Assembly (NCBI RefSeq): GCF_007859755.1
Contig: NZ_SJPF01000001.1
Span: 1,705,122-1,769,121 of the forward strand
From: Blastopirellula retiformator
GTDB lineage: Bacteria > Planctomycetota > Planctomycetia > Pirellulales > Pirellulaceae
Length of the DNA stretch: 64,000 bases
Direction of reading: 5' to 3'
Position 1 is the first letter of the stretch. Every line of letters starts with the position of its first letter. The notes below the pieces were generated by a model. The model made no database searches, was not told the origin of the DNA, and saw only the letters and a program-made list of their open reading frames with translations. Of the stretch, positions 55,971-64,000 are shown in pieces. The position numbers were made by a program, and so were the translations under genes.

Positions 55971-57161
55971 TTAGTGATGGTGGGTCGAAGCGCCGATGAA
56001 CAACGAAGACAAAAAGGTAAAAATGTACGCCTGCAAAAATGCGACGAACAGTTCCAAGCAACTGAATAGGACCGCGGCGCCGACAATCACCGGCAAGGCG
56101 ACGACCAGGCTCCAGCCCGACATGTCGACGCCCAGGGCGACGATGCCTAGCAGCACCAAGTGACCGGCGACCATATTCGCCAAGAGACGAACGCCGAGCA
56201 CCGCATGCTTGATGAACAAGCCCATCAGTTCGATGACGAACAGCATGCACTTGATCGGAATGCCGATCAAAAGCGGCAGGTCCATGTGAGGTACGAGATT
56301 GAGCCACACGCCGACCGGGCCAAATTTCAGGGCGCCGGCGCCAATGCCAATTACCAGCGTGGCGAAGGCGAGCGACAGCGTAACGCTAAACGACGCGGTC
56401 GGAGCTCCCAGCCAGGGTATCATCCCCAGCAAGTTGCAGCCGAGCACGAAGAAAAACATCGTCAGCAACACCGGTACGAATTTGTCAGCGCCATGTCCGA
56501 TTCCCGGTCGAATCACCTGATCGCGGAGATAGCAGACGAACGCGTCGATCATGTGCGTGAAGCGTCCCTTGGGGACGACGTTTCGCTTGAGTCGGCCGGC
56601 GAACCAGGTGAAGACCACCAGCATCAGCAGGGCGATGAAGAATTCCAGCACCATGAAGCGAGAGATGCAGAACCCCGAATCTTTTTGATACAGGTTGCGC
56701 AACTCGCCAAAGGGTTGCGGAATGATGATCTTGCCGGAGAGGACTTTGTTGTAAGCTTCAATCTTATCGGGCGACCATGGCTTGGCGGTCTCGCGATACT
56801 CCTGGACGCTGACCAGCTTCTGGGCTTCGGGCCAGCTTTCGGCCCACGGATTTACGAGCTGGCCTTCGTCGTTTTTCTCTGCGGCCAAGACTTGCAAGTA
56901 GCGGCGAACCGGCTTGCCATGGTTGCCAGGCTCATGTTGCCAATGCTCCCAATCGTGCAGGAAATCCTCTTCGCTCGGCGTCCCATTGTTTTGTTCGGCG
57001 AGCTGCTTAAAAACGAGCTTCGCTTCCCACAGTTGAAAGTCAGGGTCAAGCCGGATCCAGACCTTCGGAAAGTCCGCAATCGACTCTCGGTGAGACGGCG
57101 CAAGGCGCGCTGGGACCTCGAAGTAGTAGCTGTCCTTGATGTGCAGGATTGGATCAGACAT
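55971..57161 (-). CDS. atpB: ATP synthase a subunit with long N-terminal extension
   Basis: 396 residues, against ~270 in E. coli. The first ~165 residues are polar, without a membrane segment (DSYYFEVPARLAPSHRESIADFPKVWI; EDFLHDWEHWQHEP). The membrane part begins near 170 (FMVLEFFIALLMLVVFTWFAG) and contains the essential Arg in GVRLLANMVAGHLVL and the half-channel residues around it. Forms the proton path with the c ring. The extension is a planctomycete feature of unknown role. Confidence 0.94.
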   Translation of the reverse strand: MSDPILHIKDSYYFEVPARLAPSHRESIADFPKVWIRLDPDFQLWEAKLVFKQLAEQNNGTPSEEDFLHDWEHWQHEPGNHGKPVRRYLQVLAAEKNDEGQLVNPWAESWPEAQKLVSVQEYRETAKPWSPDKIEAYNKVLSGKIIIPQPFGELRNLYQKDSGFCISRFMVLEFFIALLMLVVFTWFAGRLKRNVVPKGRFTHMIDAFVCYLRDQVIRPGIGHGADKFVPVLLTMFFFVLGCNLLGMIPWLGAPTASFSVTLSLAFATLVIGIGAGALKFGPVGVWLNLVPHMDLPLLIGIPIKCMLFVIELMGLFIKHAVLGVRLLANMVAGHLVLLGIVALGVDMSGWSLVVALPVIVGAAVLFSCLELFVAFLQAYIFTFLSSLFIGASTHHH

Positions 57162-57167
57162 CGGAGT

Positions 57168-57611
57168 TTAGGAAGCCTTCGAAACGTTCGCGGCGGATTG
57201 AAGAAGACGTGCGGCCAAGACTGTTTCGACCAGAAGCGTCAGCAGGTAATAGACCATAATCATCCCGAATACGCCGGCTTCTGCAAGCGGGCCTTCGGAC
57301 TGTTTTAAAAACGCGCCAATCGCCAACGGGATGCCTGTGCGAAGGGCGATTCCGGCCATCGCCGCATGGAGTCCATACGGCGTTTGTTTGGACATCACGA
57401 CGAGCGTCAGCGCGCCGATCGAACTGCCCCAACAGAGGAACGCGGCGAATAGGACGGCTTGGATGCCGACGGCGCCATGTTGAGTTTGCGCGTACCAAGC
57501 GAGCAGCGGAGTCGGCAAGGCGACGGCGATCGTCAAGGCGATCGCGGGACGCCATAGCTGCTGTAGCGATGGTGGTGATTTCGGCGCGTTGTCCGCAGGT
57601 TCCGTGTTCAC
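57168..57611 (-). CDS. AtpI/AtpR-like membrane protein of the ATP synthase cluster
   Basis: 147 residues, four membrane helices: PAIALTIAVALPTPLLAWYAQ, GIQAVLFAAFLCWGSSIGALTLVVMS, ALRTGIPLAIGAFLK and GVFGMIMVYYLLTLLVETVLAARL. Position just before atpB (6 nt) and topology fit the ATP synthase I/AtpR group, which helps c-ring assembly or Mg2+ supply. Sequence similarity is weak. Confidence 0.7.
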   Translation of the reverse strand: MNTEPADNAPKSPPSLQQLWRPAIALTIAVALPTPLLAWYAQTQHGAVGIQAVLFAAFLCWGSSIGALTLVVMSKQTPYGLHAAMAGIALRTGIPLAIGAFLKQSEGPLAEAGVFGMIMVYYLLTLLVETVLAARLLQSAANVSKAS

Positions 57612-57670
57612 GGCGACGACAGTTGTATTGGTGCGAAAGGAAGAGGGGCTTGGTCGCGACGGGGCCGCGT

Positions 57671-57913
57671 CTACTCGTCAGGTTTGTTTCGTTGCCGCTG
57701 ATCCGCTTTGGAGAACTGCAGCAAGTGGTAAATGGCGAGCGTTATTCCTAATGCAAGCCCCAGAATGACCAGGCCGCGGATGCCGAACTTCTCGTCCAAC
57801 CAATGGCCAACTAGCCCTGGAGCGATCATCTCTATACATACTGCGAAGATCCGGCCTACCCACTCGTAGGCGATCGCCATCGGAGGTCGATCGTCAGTAG
57901 GTTGGTCGCTCAC
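57671..57913 (-). CDS. AtpZ/AtpI-like small membrane protein
   Basis: 80 residues, two helices: VGRIFAVCIEMIAPGLVGHWLDEKFG and GLVILGLALGITLAIYHLLQF. The GHWLDEKFG turn between helices is typical of AtpZ/AtpI (DUF/Pfam AtpZ). First gene of the ATP synthase cluster. Confidence 0.8.
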   Translation of the reverse strand: MSDQPTDDRPPMAIAYEWVGRIFAVCIEMIAPGLVGHWLDEKFGIRGLVILGLALGITLAIYHLLQFSKADQRQRNKPDE

Positions 57914-58683
57914 GAGGTTCCCTTGTCGCTACCTATAGCCGCGTCAATGAAAAAGTGAGGCATCATCGCAGAATTGCGACTCAATGTAGAGGAAGGGGTG
58001 GGGGTGGTCAATGAGCTGGCGGCGAGATCGTGCAAAAATTCACGAACTTTTTCGTCCGCCGTAATTTATTGCCGTGAAAAGAGTTGCAATTCTCCTGGCA
58101 AGTCTGGGATTTGCTGCGGAGGGGCCGCGTGAGAATAGCTAGCTTTTATAAAGGTTCCCCTTTGTCGGCCATCTGGGGGAGTTTTTGATTGCGTTGAAGC
58201 CGCAAATTCGATAGACTGGTTCTTGGAGATGACTATTGTTAATACCTCTGAGTGGGTGTAGGAAGTTACCTCGGTTAGGTTGGTTTTTGGGCCCTGCCAA
58301 GAGGCTGGCCAGTATCCCTAATTCCCTAAACCTCCGAGTCCCATCAACGGATCTGATCCTCGCCACGACCAGCGGTCCTACCTACAAGACGCGCAAGCGA
58401 GTCTCTCTACGGACAAACAGAGAAGTTGCTCCCCAAGGTAAAGGTTGCGTAGCCGTTAAATCTCAAGACCCTTGGATTTACGTAAACGCGGCCGCTGCAC
58501 TCCTTTTCGTGAACTGAACCGACGCCGAACGTTGCCCAATCAAACGGAATTGGGGCAATGCGGTTCAAGACATTTCTTTCACGGACGAAATAACCGGGAC
58601 AAACCAATCCGCACCAAGCGTGCATAACAGCGGCAGAAGTGCGCCGCTCGCTTGGTCGGGCCGACGTGTGGAGGACTAGTCTG
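57914..58683 (+). other. 770-bp intergenic region, no convincing gene
   Basis: Lies between the divergent ATP synthase cluster and the DUF4912 gene. Short ORFs have poor composition. A stem TTGCCCAAT/ATTGGGGCAA (one bulge) lies near 58533-58560. It should hold the ATP synthase promoter on the minus strand. An unrecognised non-coding RNA is possible, but I found no signature of tmRNA, RNase P, SRP or 6S RNA. Confidence 0.5.
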
Positions 58684-59835
58684 TTGATTACCGCAGCGTC
58701 TCTTAAAGAGTATACCGCGAAAGATCTTGCTCAAATGGCGAAGAGCCGTGGAGTAAGCGGCTGGCATTCGATGCGAAAAGATGAGCTTGTCAAAGCGATC
58801 TTGAAGCTCAATCGAACCCAAACGGGCCGCAAGACCTCAACTGCCGCCAGGGCGAGCAAGGGAGCAGCCGCAACGACCAAATCCAATGGCGTCAAGCGAA
58901 GCCGTTCGGCCGCTTCGCCAAAGCCGGCTTCCGCCAAGAACGGCGCCGCACGGGTCGAGAAATCGAATCCCAAGGTCGTACGCGAAATCCAGGATGCACA
59001 CCAGCGACGAGAGCAACTCAAAGATATTTCGCATACCGATCACGAAGCGGGCCAAGATCGCGTTGTGCTGATGGTTCGTGATTCTTTCTGGCTGCACGCC
59101 TACTGGGAAATTTCGCGCAAGTCGATCCAGCGGGCCAAAGCCGCGCTGGCCGAACATTGGCACACCGCTCGTCCCGTGTTGCGGTTGATGGAAGTCGATG
59201 GCGGCGCCGCGGAGCGGGTCGTGCGCCAGATCGATATCCATGGCGGCGTTCGCAATTGGTACATCGACGTCAACGATCCGCCGAAGAGCTTTCGCGCGAT
59301 CATCGGCTACGTCTCGGCCTCGGGCAAGTTCCACGCCTTGTCGCGCAGCAACCTGGTCACGACGCCGGAGCCAGGCGCTTGCGACGATGTCGACGCTAAC
59401 TGGAGCGACGTCGCCGAAAACGTCGATCGCATCTACGCCCTCAGCGGCGGTAATGACGACGAGAACGTCAGCCGCGAACTGAAGGAGTTGCTCGAAGAGC
59501 GCTTTAGCCGCCCGATCGGCGAACCGCTGGGCGCTCAGTTGGGCAAAGTGGCCGAGCGTCTGCATCGTCGACGCCCTGAGTTTGAGTTGGATGTCGATGT
59601 CGAGATGATCGTCTACGGTCGGACTCGCACCGGCGCCTACGTCACGCTCTCAGGCGACCCGGTGAAGGTCCACGAAGATGGCGCCTTCCTGGTGAAGATG
59701 AACCTGCCCGACAAGCGGCAGATCTTCCCGATTGTCGCCCGCAGCCACGATGGCTTGGAGCAACGCACCATCGCCTTGGCGATCGAGCGGAACACCAAGG
59801 TCATGGACCCGGTTTCGCACGACGGCAACGACTAA
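58684..59835 (+). CDS. DUF4912 protein with SAP/Rho-N-like N-terminus
   Basis: 383 residues from TTG 58684, chosen because GGAGG lies 9 nt upstream. Residues ~3-40 (LKEYTAKDLAQMAKSRGVSGWHSMRKDELVKAI) resemble the Rho N-terminal/SAP nucleic-acid-binding fold; a basic Ala/Ser/Lys linker follows to ~100. DUF4912 from ~115: MVRDSFWLHAYWEISRKSIQRA, VRNWYIDVNDPPKSFRAIIGY, and a second half LDVDVEMIVYGRTRTGAYVTLSGDPV with HEDGAFLVKMNLPD. Function unknown; perhaps nucleoid- or transcription-associated. Confidence 0.88.
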   Translation: MITAASLKEYTAKDLAQMAKSRGVSGWHSMRKDELVKAILKLNRTQTGRKTSTAARASKGAAATTKSNGVKRSRSAASPKPASAKNGAARVEKSNPKVVREIQDAHQRREQLKDISHTDHEAGQDRVVLMVRDSFWLHAYWEISRKSIQRAKAALAEHWHTARPVLRLMEVDGGAAERVVRQIDIHGGVRNWYIDVNDPPKSFRAIIGYVSASGKFHALSRSNLVTTPEPGACDDVDANWSDVAENVDRIYALSGGNDDENVSRELKELLEERFSRPIGEPLGAQLGKVAERLHRRRPEFELDVDVEMIVYGRTRTGAYVTLSGDPVKVHEDGAFLVKMNLPDKRQIFPIVARSHDGLEQRTIALAIERNTKVMDPVSHDGND

Positions 59836-59952
59836 GCGAACCGCGTCTGACAGGGGGGGCTTCGAGCAGTCCTGTCGCCAGCGCGCCTCCTTGGCGGCAT
59901 CACCGCGAAGAAACGCACGTTGGGCGAACACCAGCGAGTGGAAACATGACAG

Positions 59953-59987
59953 CCGGTGGACTTCAATAAGAAGTTCACCGGTTTTTT
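59953..59987 (+). terminator. Terminator after the DUF4912 gene
   Basis: CCGGTGGACTT pairs with AAGTTCACCGG (one mismatch) and is followed by TTTTTT. Confidence 0.88.
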
Positions 59988-60011
59988 ATCTCCCGCCTAG
60001 AAAGCCTCCCG

Positions 60012-60893
60012 ATGCCTACTCGTCGTCAATTCATGGTTCAGTCTGCGGCCCTGACCGCTGGAGCGATGGGACTTTCCGCGATGTCGGCTCAAGCGGCCGA
60101 GCCAACCCCCAACGGCTTCAAGAAGGCTGTGAAGATCGGCATGGTTGGCGTGCCGGACTCGTTGGAAGAGAAGTTTCGCGTGTTGAAGGAGCTCGGTTAC
60201 GACGGCGTCGAACTCAACTCGCCCGGCGGGCCTTCCGCGGATGTCGTCAAAGCGGCGATTGACGCCACTGGCTTGCCGGTGCATGGCGTTGTCGATTCGG
60301 TCCACTGGAACGACACCCTCTCAGACCCCAATCCAGAAGTCCGGGCCAAGGGCCTAGCTGGTCTGACGGAAGCGCTGCAAGCTTCCAAGGATTACGGCGG
60401 AACCAGCGTGCTGCTTGTGCCTGGCGTCGTCAAGGGAGAAGTCACCTACGACGAGTGCTGGGAACGTTCGATCGCCGAGATCCGCAAGGCGTTGCCGCTG
60501 GCTGAAAAATTGAACATCCAGATCCTGATGGAAAACGTCTGGAACAACTTCCTGACCGATCCCAACGAAACCGCTCGCTTCATCGATGAACTCGATTCGG
60601 AACTGGTCGGCGCCTACTTTGACGTCGGCAACACCGTCCGTTACTCGCCTCCGCACGAATGGGTGCCGATCCTTGGCAAGCGAATCAAAAAGCTCGACAT
60701 CAAGGACTATGCCGCGAAGCCTGGTCCTGGTTTTGGCGCTCCGCTGATGGAGGGCGACGTTGACTGGCCGAAGGTCATGGACGAGTTGGAAAAGGTTGGC
60801 TACGTCGGTTGGGGAACCGCCGAAATCCAAGGAGGCGACAAAGAGCGTCTCACCTGGATCGCCGATCGCATGAACAAGATCTTCGCCAGCTAA
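60012..60893 (+). CDS. TAT-exported TIM-barrel sugar phosphate isomerase/epimerase-like protein
   Basis: 293 residues. Twin-arginine signal PTRRQFMVQSAALTAGAMGLSAMSAQA. AP endonuclease 2-type barrel: FRVLKELGYDGVELNSPGGPSAD, VHGVVDSVHWND, VLLVPGVV, ILMENVWNNFL, GAYFDVGNTVRY and KKLDIKDYA, giving the usual Glu, Asp, His, Glu metal ligands. Probably acts on sugars or inositols in the periplasm; the exact reaction is unknown. Confidence 0.93.
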   Translation: MPTRRQFMVQSAALTAGAMGLSAMSAQAAEPTPNGFKKAVKIGMVGVPDSLEEKFRVLKELGYDGVELNSPGGPSADVVKAAIDATGLPVHGVVDSVHWNDTLSDPNPEVRAKGLAGLTEALQASKDYGGTSVLLVPGVVKGEVTYDECWERSIAEIRKALPLAEKLNIQILMENVWNNFLTDPNETARFIDELDSELVGAYFDVGNTVRYSPPHEWVPILGKRIKKLDIKDYAAKPGPGFGAPLMEGDVDWPKVMDELEKVGYVGWGTAEIQGGDKERLTWIADRMNKIFAS

Positions 60894-60982
60894 GGCCGTT
60901 GCTTCCACTGGTGTTTGGCGCCATGCTCTTGCGGCGTCTTCGCCGGATGAGCATGTCCTTACCTGTGCAAAATCAACTCAAG

Positions 60983-61009
60983 CGGACGCCCTTCACGGCG
61001 TCCGTTTTT
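60983..61009 (+). terminator. Terminator after the TIM-barrel gene
   Basis: CGGACGCC pairs with GGCGTCCG around a 6-nt loop, followed by TTTTT, about 90 nt after the stop; it touches the convergent larE stop. Confidence 0.88.
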
Positions 61010-61839
61010 CATTGAATCCGTACTGCCGCCAAGTCGACAAACCCGTTCAAGTTGCCAGAGCGAAACCCTTCCAGGTCCAACGTCACCGCGCGAAAACCCA
61101 GCTCGCGCAGCTTGCTCGCCAGATCACTCCGGAGCGGCTCGCTCGCCAGCTCCGCGATCCGATCCGGCGTCACTTCAATCCGGGCAATGTCGCCGCGGTG
61201 GTAGCGGACGCGAAACTCGCGCAGGCCATTCGCTCGCAGGTACGCTTCCGCCGCTTCGATCATCGCCAGTCGCTCCGGCGTCGCCTCTTCGCCATAGGCG
61301 ATCCGGCTGGCTAGGCACGGCGACGCCGGTTTGTCGTGAACCGAAAGGTTCCAGTGCTTGGCCAATGCGCGCACGTCCGCTTTGGTTCGCCCGCACTCGA
61401 TCAGCGGCGAGCGAACCTCATGATTCTTGGCGGCGATCATGCCGGGGCGATGGTCGCCTTGGTCGTCGACGTTGGCGCCGTTCAAGATTAGCGGCGCATC
61501 GATCTTGCCGACCAGCAGCTCAATCTGCGAGTAAAGTTCCGTCTTGCAGTGGAAGCAACGATCGGGCGCGTTCTGCACATAGAGCGGGTTCGTCGTTTCC
61601 TGCGTCTCGACGATCTCATGGCGAATGCCAATCTCGGCCGCTACCCGCTTCGCCTCTTCGATCTCGCTGCGGGGAACGCTCGGGCTGCTGGCCGTCACGG
61701 CGACCGCGTCATCGCCCAAGGCGAGCAGCGCCGCCTTCGCCACCACGGCGCTATCGACGCCGCCCGAGAAGGCGACCGCGCAGCGCTCAAGCAGCGCGAT
61801 GTGGTTGACCAGTTGTTCCGCTTTGTCGACGGTGTTCAC
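61009..61839 (-). CDS. larE: ATP-dependent sacrificial sulfur transferase LarE
   Basis: 276 residues. PP-loop SGGVDS at 25-30, CFHCKTELYSQ at 95-105, and Cys175 in KPASPCLASRI, matching the sulfur-donating Cys of Lactobacillus LarE. In lactate racemase maturation it thiolates the nicotinic-acid-derived ring of the nickel-pincer cofactor. larA, larB and larC are not in the window. Confidence 0.93.
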   Translation of the reverse strand: MNTVDKAEQLVNHIALLERCAVAFSGGVDSAVVAKAALLALGDDAVAVTASSPSVPRSEIEEAKRVAAEIGIRHEIVETQETTNPLYVQNAPDRCFHCKTELYSQIELLVGKIDAPLILNGANVDDQGDHRPGMIAAKNHEVRSPLIECGRTKADVRALAKHWNLSVHDKPASPCLASRIAYGEEATPERLAMIEAAEAYLRANGLREFRVRYHRGDIARIEVTPDRIAELASEPLRSDLASKLRELGFRAVTLDLEGFRSGNLNGFVDLAAVRIQ

Positions 61840-61928
61840 GCTCGTTCAATTCGAAAGGTGGAAAGCCAGCAGTGGCACACGTGGGATAGCTCTTTAATTG
61901 TATGCTTTGATCGGCCCAGGCACAGAAA

Positions 61929-61958
61929 GAGCCCGCCTGATTCTCGGGCGAGCTCCTT
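61929..61958 (-). terminator. Possible terminator of apgM
   Basis: GAGCTCGCCC pairs with GGCGGGCTC (with one bulge) on the minus strand, followed by TTTCT, about 30 nt after the apgM stop. Confidence 0.55.
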
Positions 61959-61986
61959 CGCTTTTCGTCTTGGCTGACCTGGTCGC

Positions 61987-63192
<1,206 letters not shown>

Positions 63193-64000
63193 GAGGCGGT
63201 CTTTCGGTCGGCGATTGTGGGAGGCTACGGAGTGTTAAGGAATCTTCGCCGCCCAGGCGGTCAGGAAAAACCACCGGCGACAGCGCTGATTATCGACTTT
63301 TCCGCGGCGATCACAACCGGGCACGACAGCCATGGAAGGGAGAAATAGGGACCTTACGGGGTTGGAAACCGGAAATACCGCCGGAGCAGTTGCCGCCGCC
63401 GCGACCGGACCGGACTGTTTTACGAAAATGGCGAAGGTCGAAGCCCGAATGTCGAATCAAGCACGAAGTCCCGAAGGACGAACCGGGAAACTGGACCGTC
63501 GCCCCCGTTTTTTCCTCCACTGCCAACCCATCCACGCCCGTTGATTTCCACTGGACTCGCCCGCGAATTTTTTTCGCATGCCTAGCGCCACGCTCTTATC
63601 GCGTCTTCGCGCGATTGAAGCATGTCTTCGAGCCGCCGGACTGGACCACCGCGCGCCATTTTTTTACCACCACCGCCGAACCACCAAAAACAGACCCGCA
63701 TTGCTCTAACCCAAGCCCGTTCCAAACGATACGGCAAACCCAGAAAGCTGCTTAGCCGACTGGACCGCCGATTCGACTTTTCTCGCAGGACGACTGGACC
63801 GGACCGCGACGTTTTTTTCGCGCGTCGTCCTGTTGGCGACCCCATTCCCTCGGCTTGCGCACTCAAACCTGCTTGGCGCCACCTATAGGAAGTCCCCTGT
63901 CAAGGCAGACCCTCTCCGGGCCTTCGCCCTTCTTTCTTTTTTGCAGGGGAAGGGGCTTGTAGGTTAACGGTTGATCTTGGGACGCTGCTGGTTCGGTTGA
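63193..64000 (+). other. 808-bp terminal region without a recognisable gene
   Basis: Open frames here are Arg/Pro-rich and look random. Three stretches share a pattern of GGACCG or ACTGGACCG followed within a few bases by poly-T (near 63410, 63640, 63790-63815). A segment near 63437-63485 (GAAGGTCGAAGCCCGAATGT, then CACGAAGTCCCGAAGGACGA) resembles the palindromic spacer at 45897-45950. Probably intergenic with decayed repeats. Confidence 0.45.

Noticed and set aside
63582..63866. 94-codon minus-strand frame in the terminal region
   Set aside because: Arg/Ser-rich, no ribosome site, no recognisable motif.

Overview
The window looks like chromosomal DNA of a planctomycete of the Pirellulales type (Blastopirellula/Rhodopirellula-like). 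This is inferred from content, not from a database match. The signs are a DUF1559 prepilin-like protein with its small companion lipoprotein, DUF1080 and TAT-exported Gfo/Idh/MocA and TIM-barrel proteins, a DUF4912 protein, several conserved planctomycete proteins of unknown function, and an ATP synthase whose b and c subunits carry signal peptides and whose a subunit has a long N-terminal extension. The DNA is GC-rich (high fifties percent by eye). Genes lie on both strands in short operons separated by hairpin terminators. No rRNA operon, phage, complete insertion sequence or CRISPR array was seen.

Layout. 0-8 kb: tail of a large repetitive, probably exported protein, a methyltransferase, a broken pyridoxamine-phosphate-oxidase-like gene, a cupin protein, a lipoprotein, a DUF1559/lipoprotein pair and tRNA-Leu(UAA). 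8-10.4 kb: leuA with an upstream leucine-rich leader peptide and intrinsic terminator. 10-14.5 kb: small planctomycete proteins, a protein-kinase-like N-lobe gene divergent from a small gene, DUF1080 and a HAD phosphatase. 14.6-19.8 kb: response regulator and CheA-type kinase, xylA, a short-chain dehydrogenase. 19.8-28.2 kb: Gfo/Idh oxidoreductase, pyruvate kinase, a membrane protein, a GltB-like FMN protein, ComEC. 28.4-31.2 kb: rpsO-pnp. 31.3-39.6 kb: two-component pair with a sigma-54 activator, mutL, fused aroDE, aroK, prepilin peptidase. 39.6-45.7 kb: OmpA-like lipoprotein, hisH, hisA, EF-G-like GTPase, and a serine acetyltransferase preceded by a cysteine-rich leader peptide. 46-48.7 kb: YfhO-like membrane protein carrying an in-frame repeat insertion. 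48.7-58 kb: FHA protein and the complete ATP synthase cluster. 58.7-63.2 kb: DUF4912, TIM-barrel protein, larE and apgM. The last 0.8 kb shows no gene.

The most interesting signals are regulatory and repetitive DNA that ordinary annotation would miss. (1) A 17-codon ORF with seven Leu codons, followed by a hairpin and U-run, lies upstream of leuA: a candidate transcription attenuator. (2) A 16-codon ORF with seven Cys codons lies 79 nt upstream of the serine acetyltransferase gene, and its F-C codons can pair with that gene's Shine-Dalgarno sequence: a candidate translational attenuator. (3) A 149-bp structured repeat occurs twice. One copy is inserted in frame in the YfhO-like gene with a CTAA target duplication, adding exactly 51 codons, much like the Rickettsia palindromic elements. 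(4) Other palindromic repeats sit exactly at stop codons. (5) A single in-frame TAG interrupts an otherwise intact flavin-oxidase-like gene.
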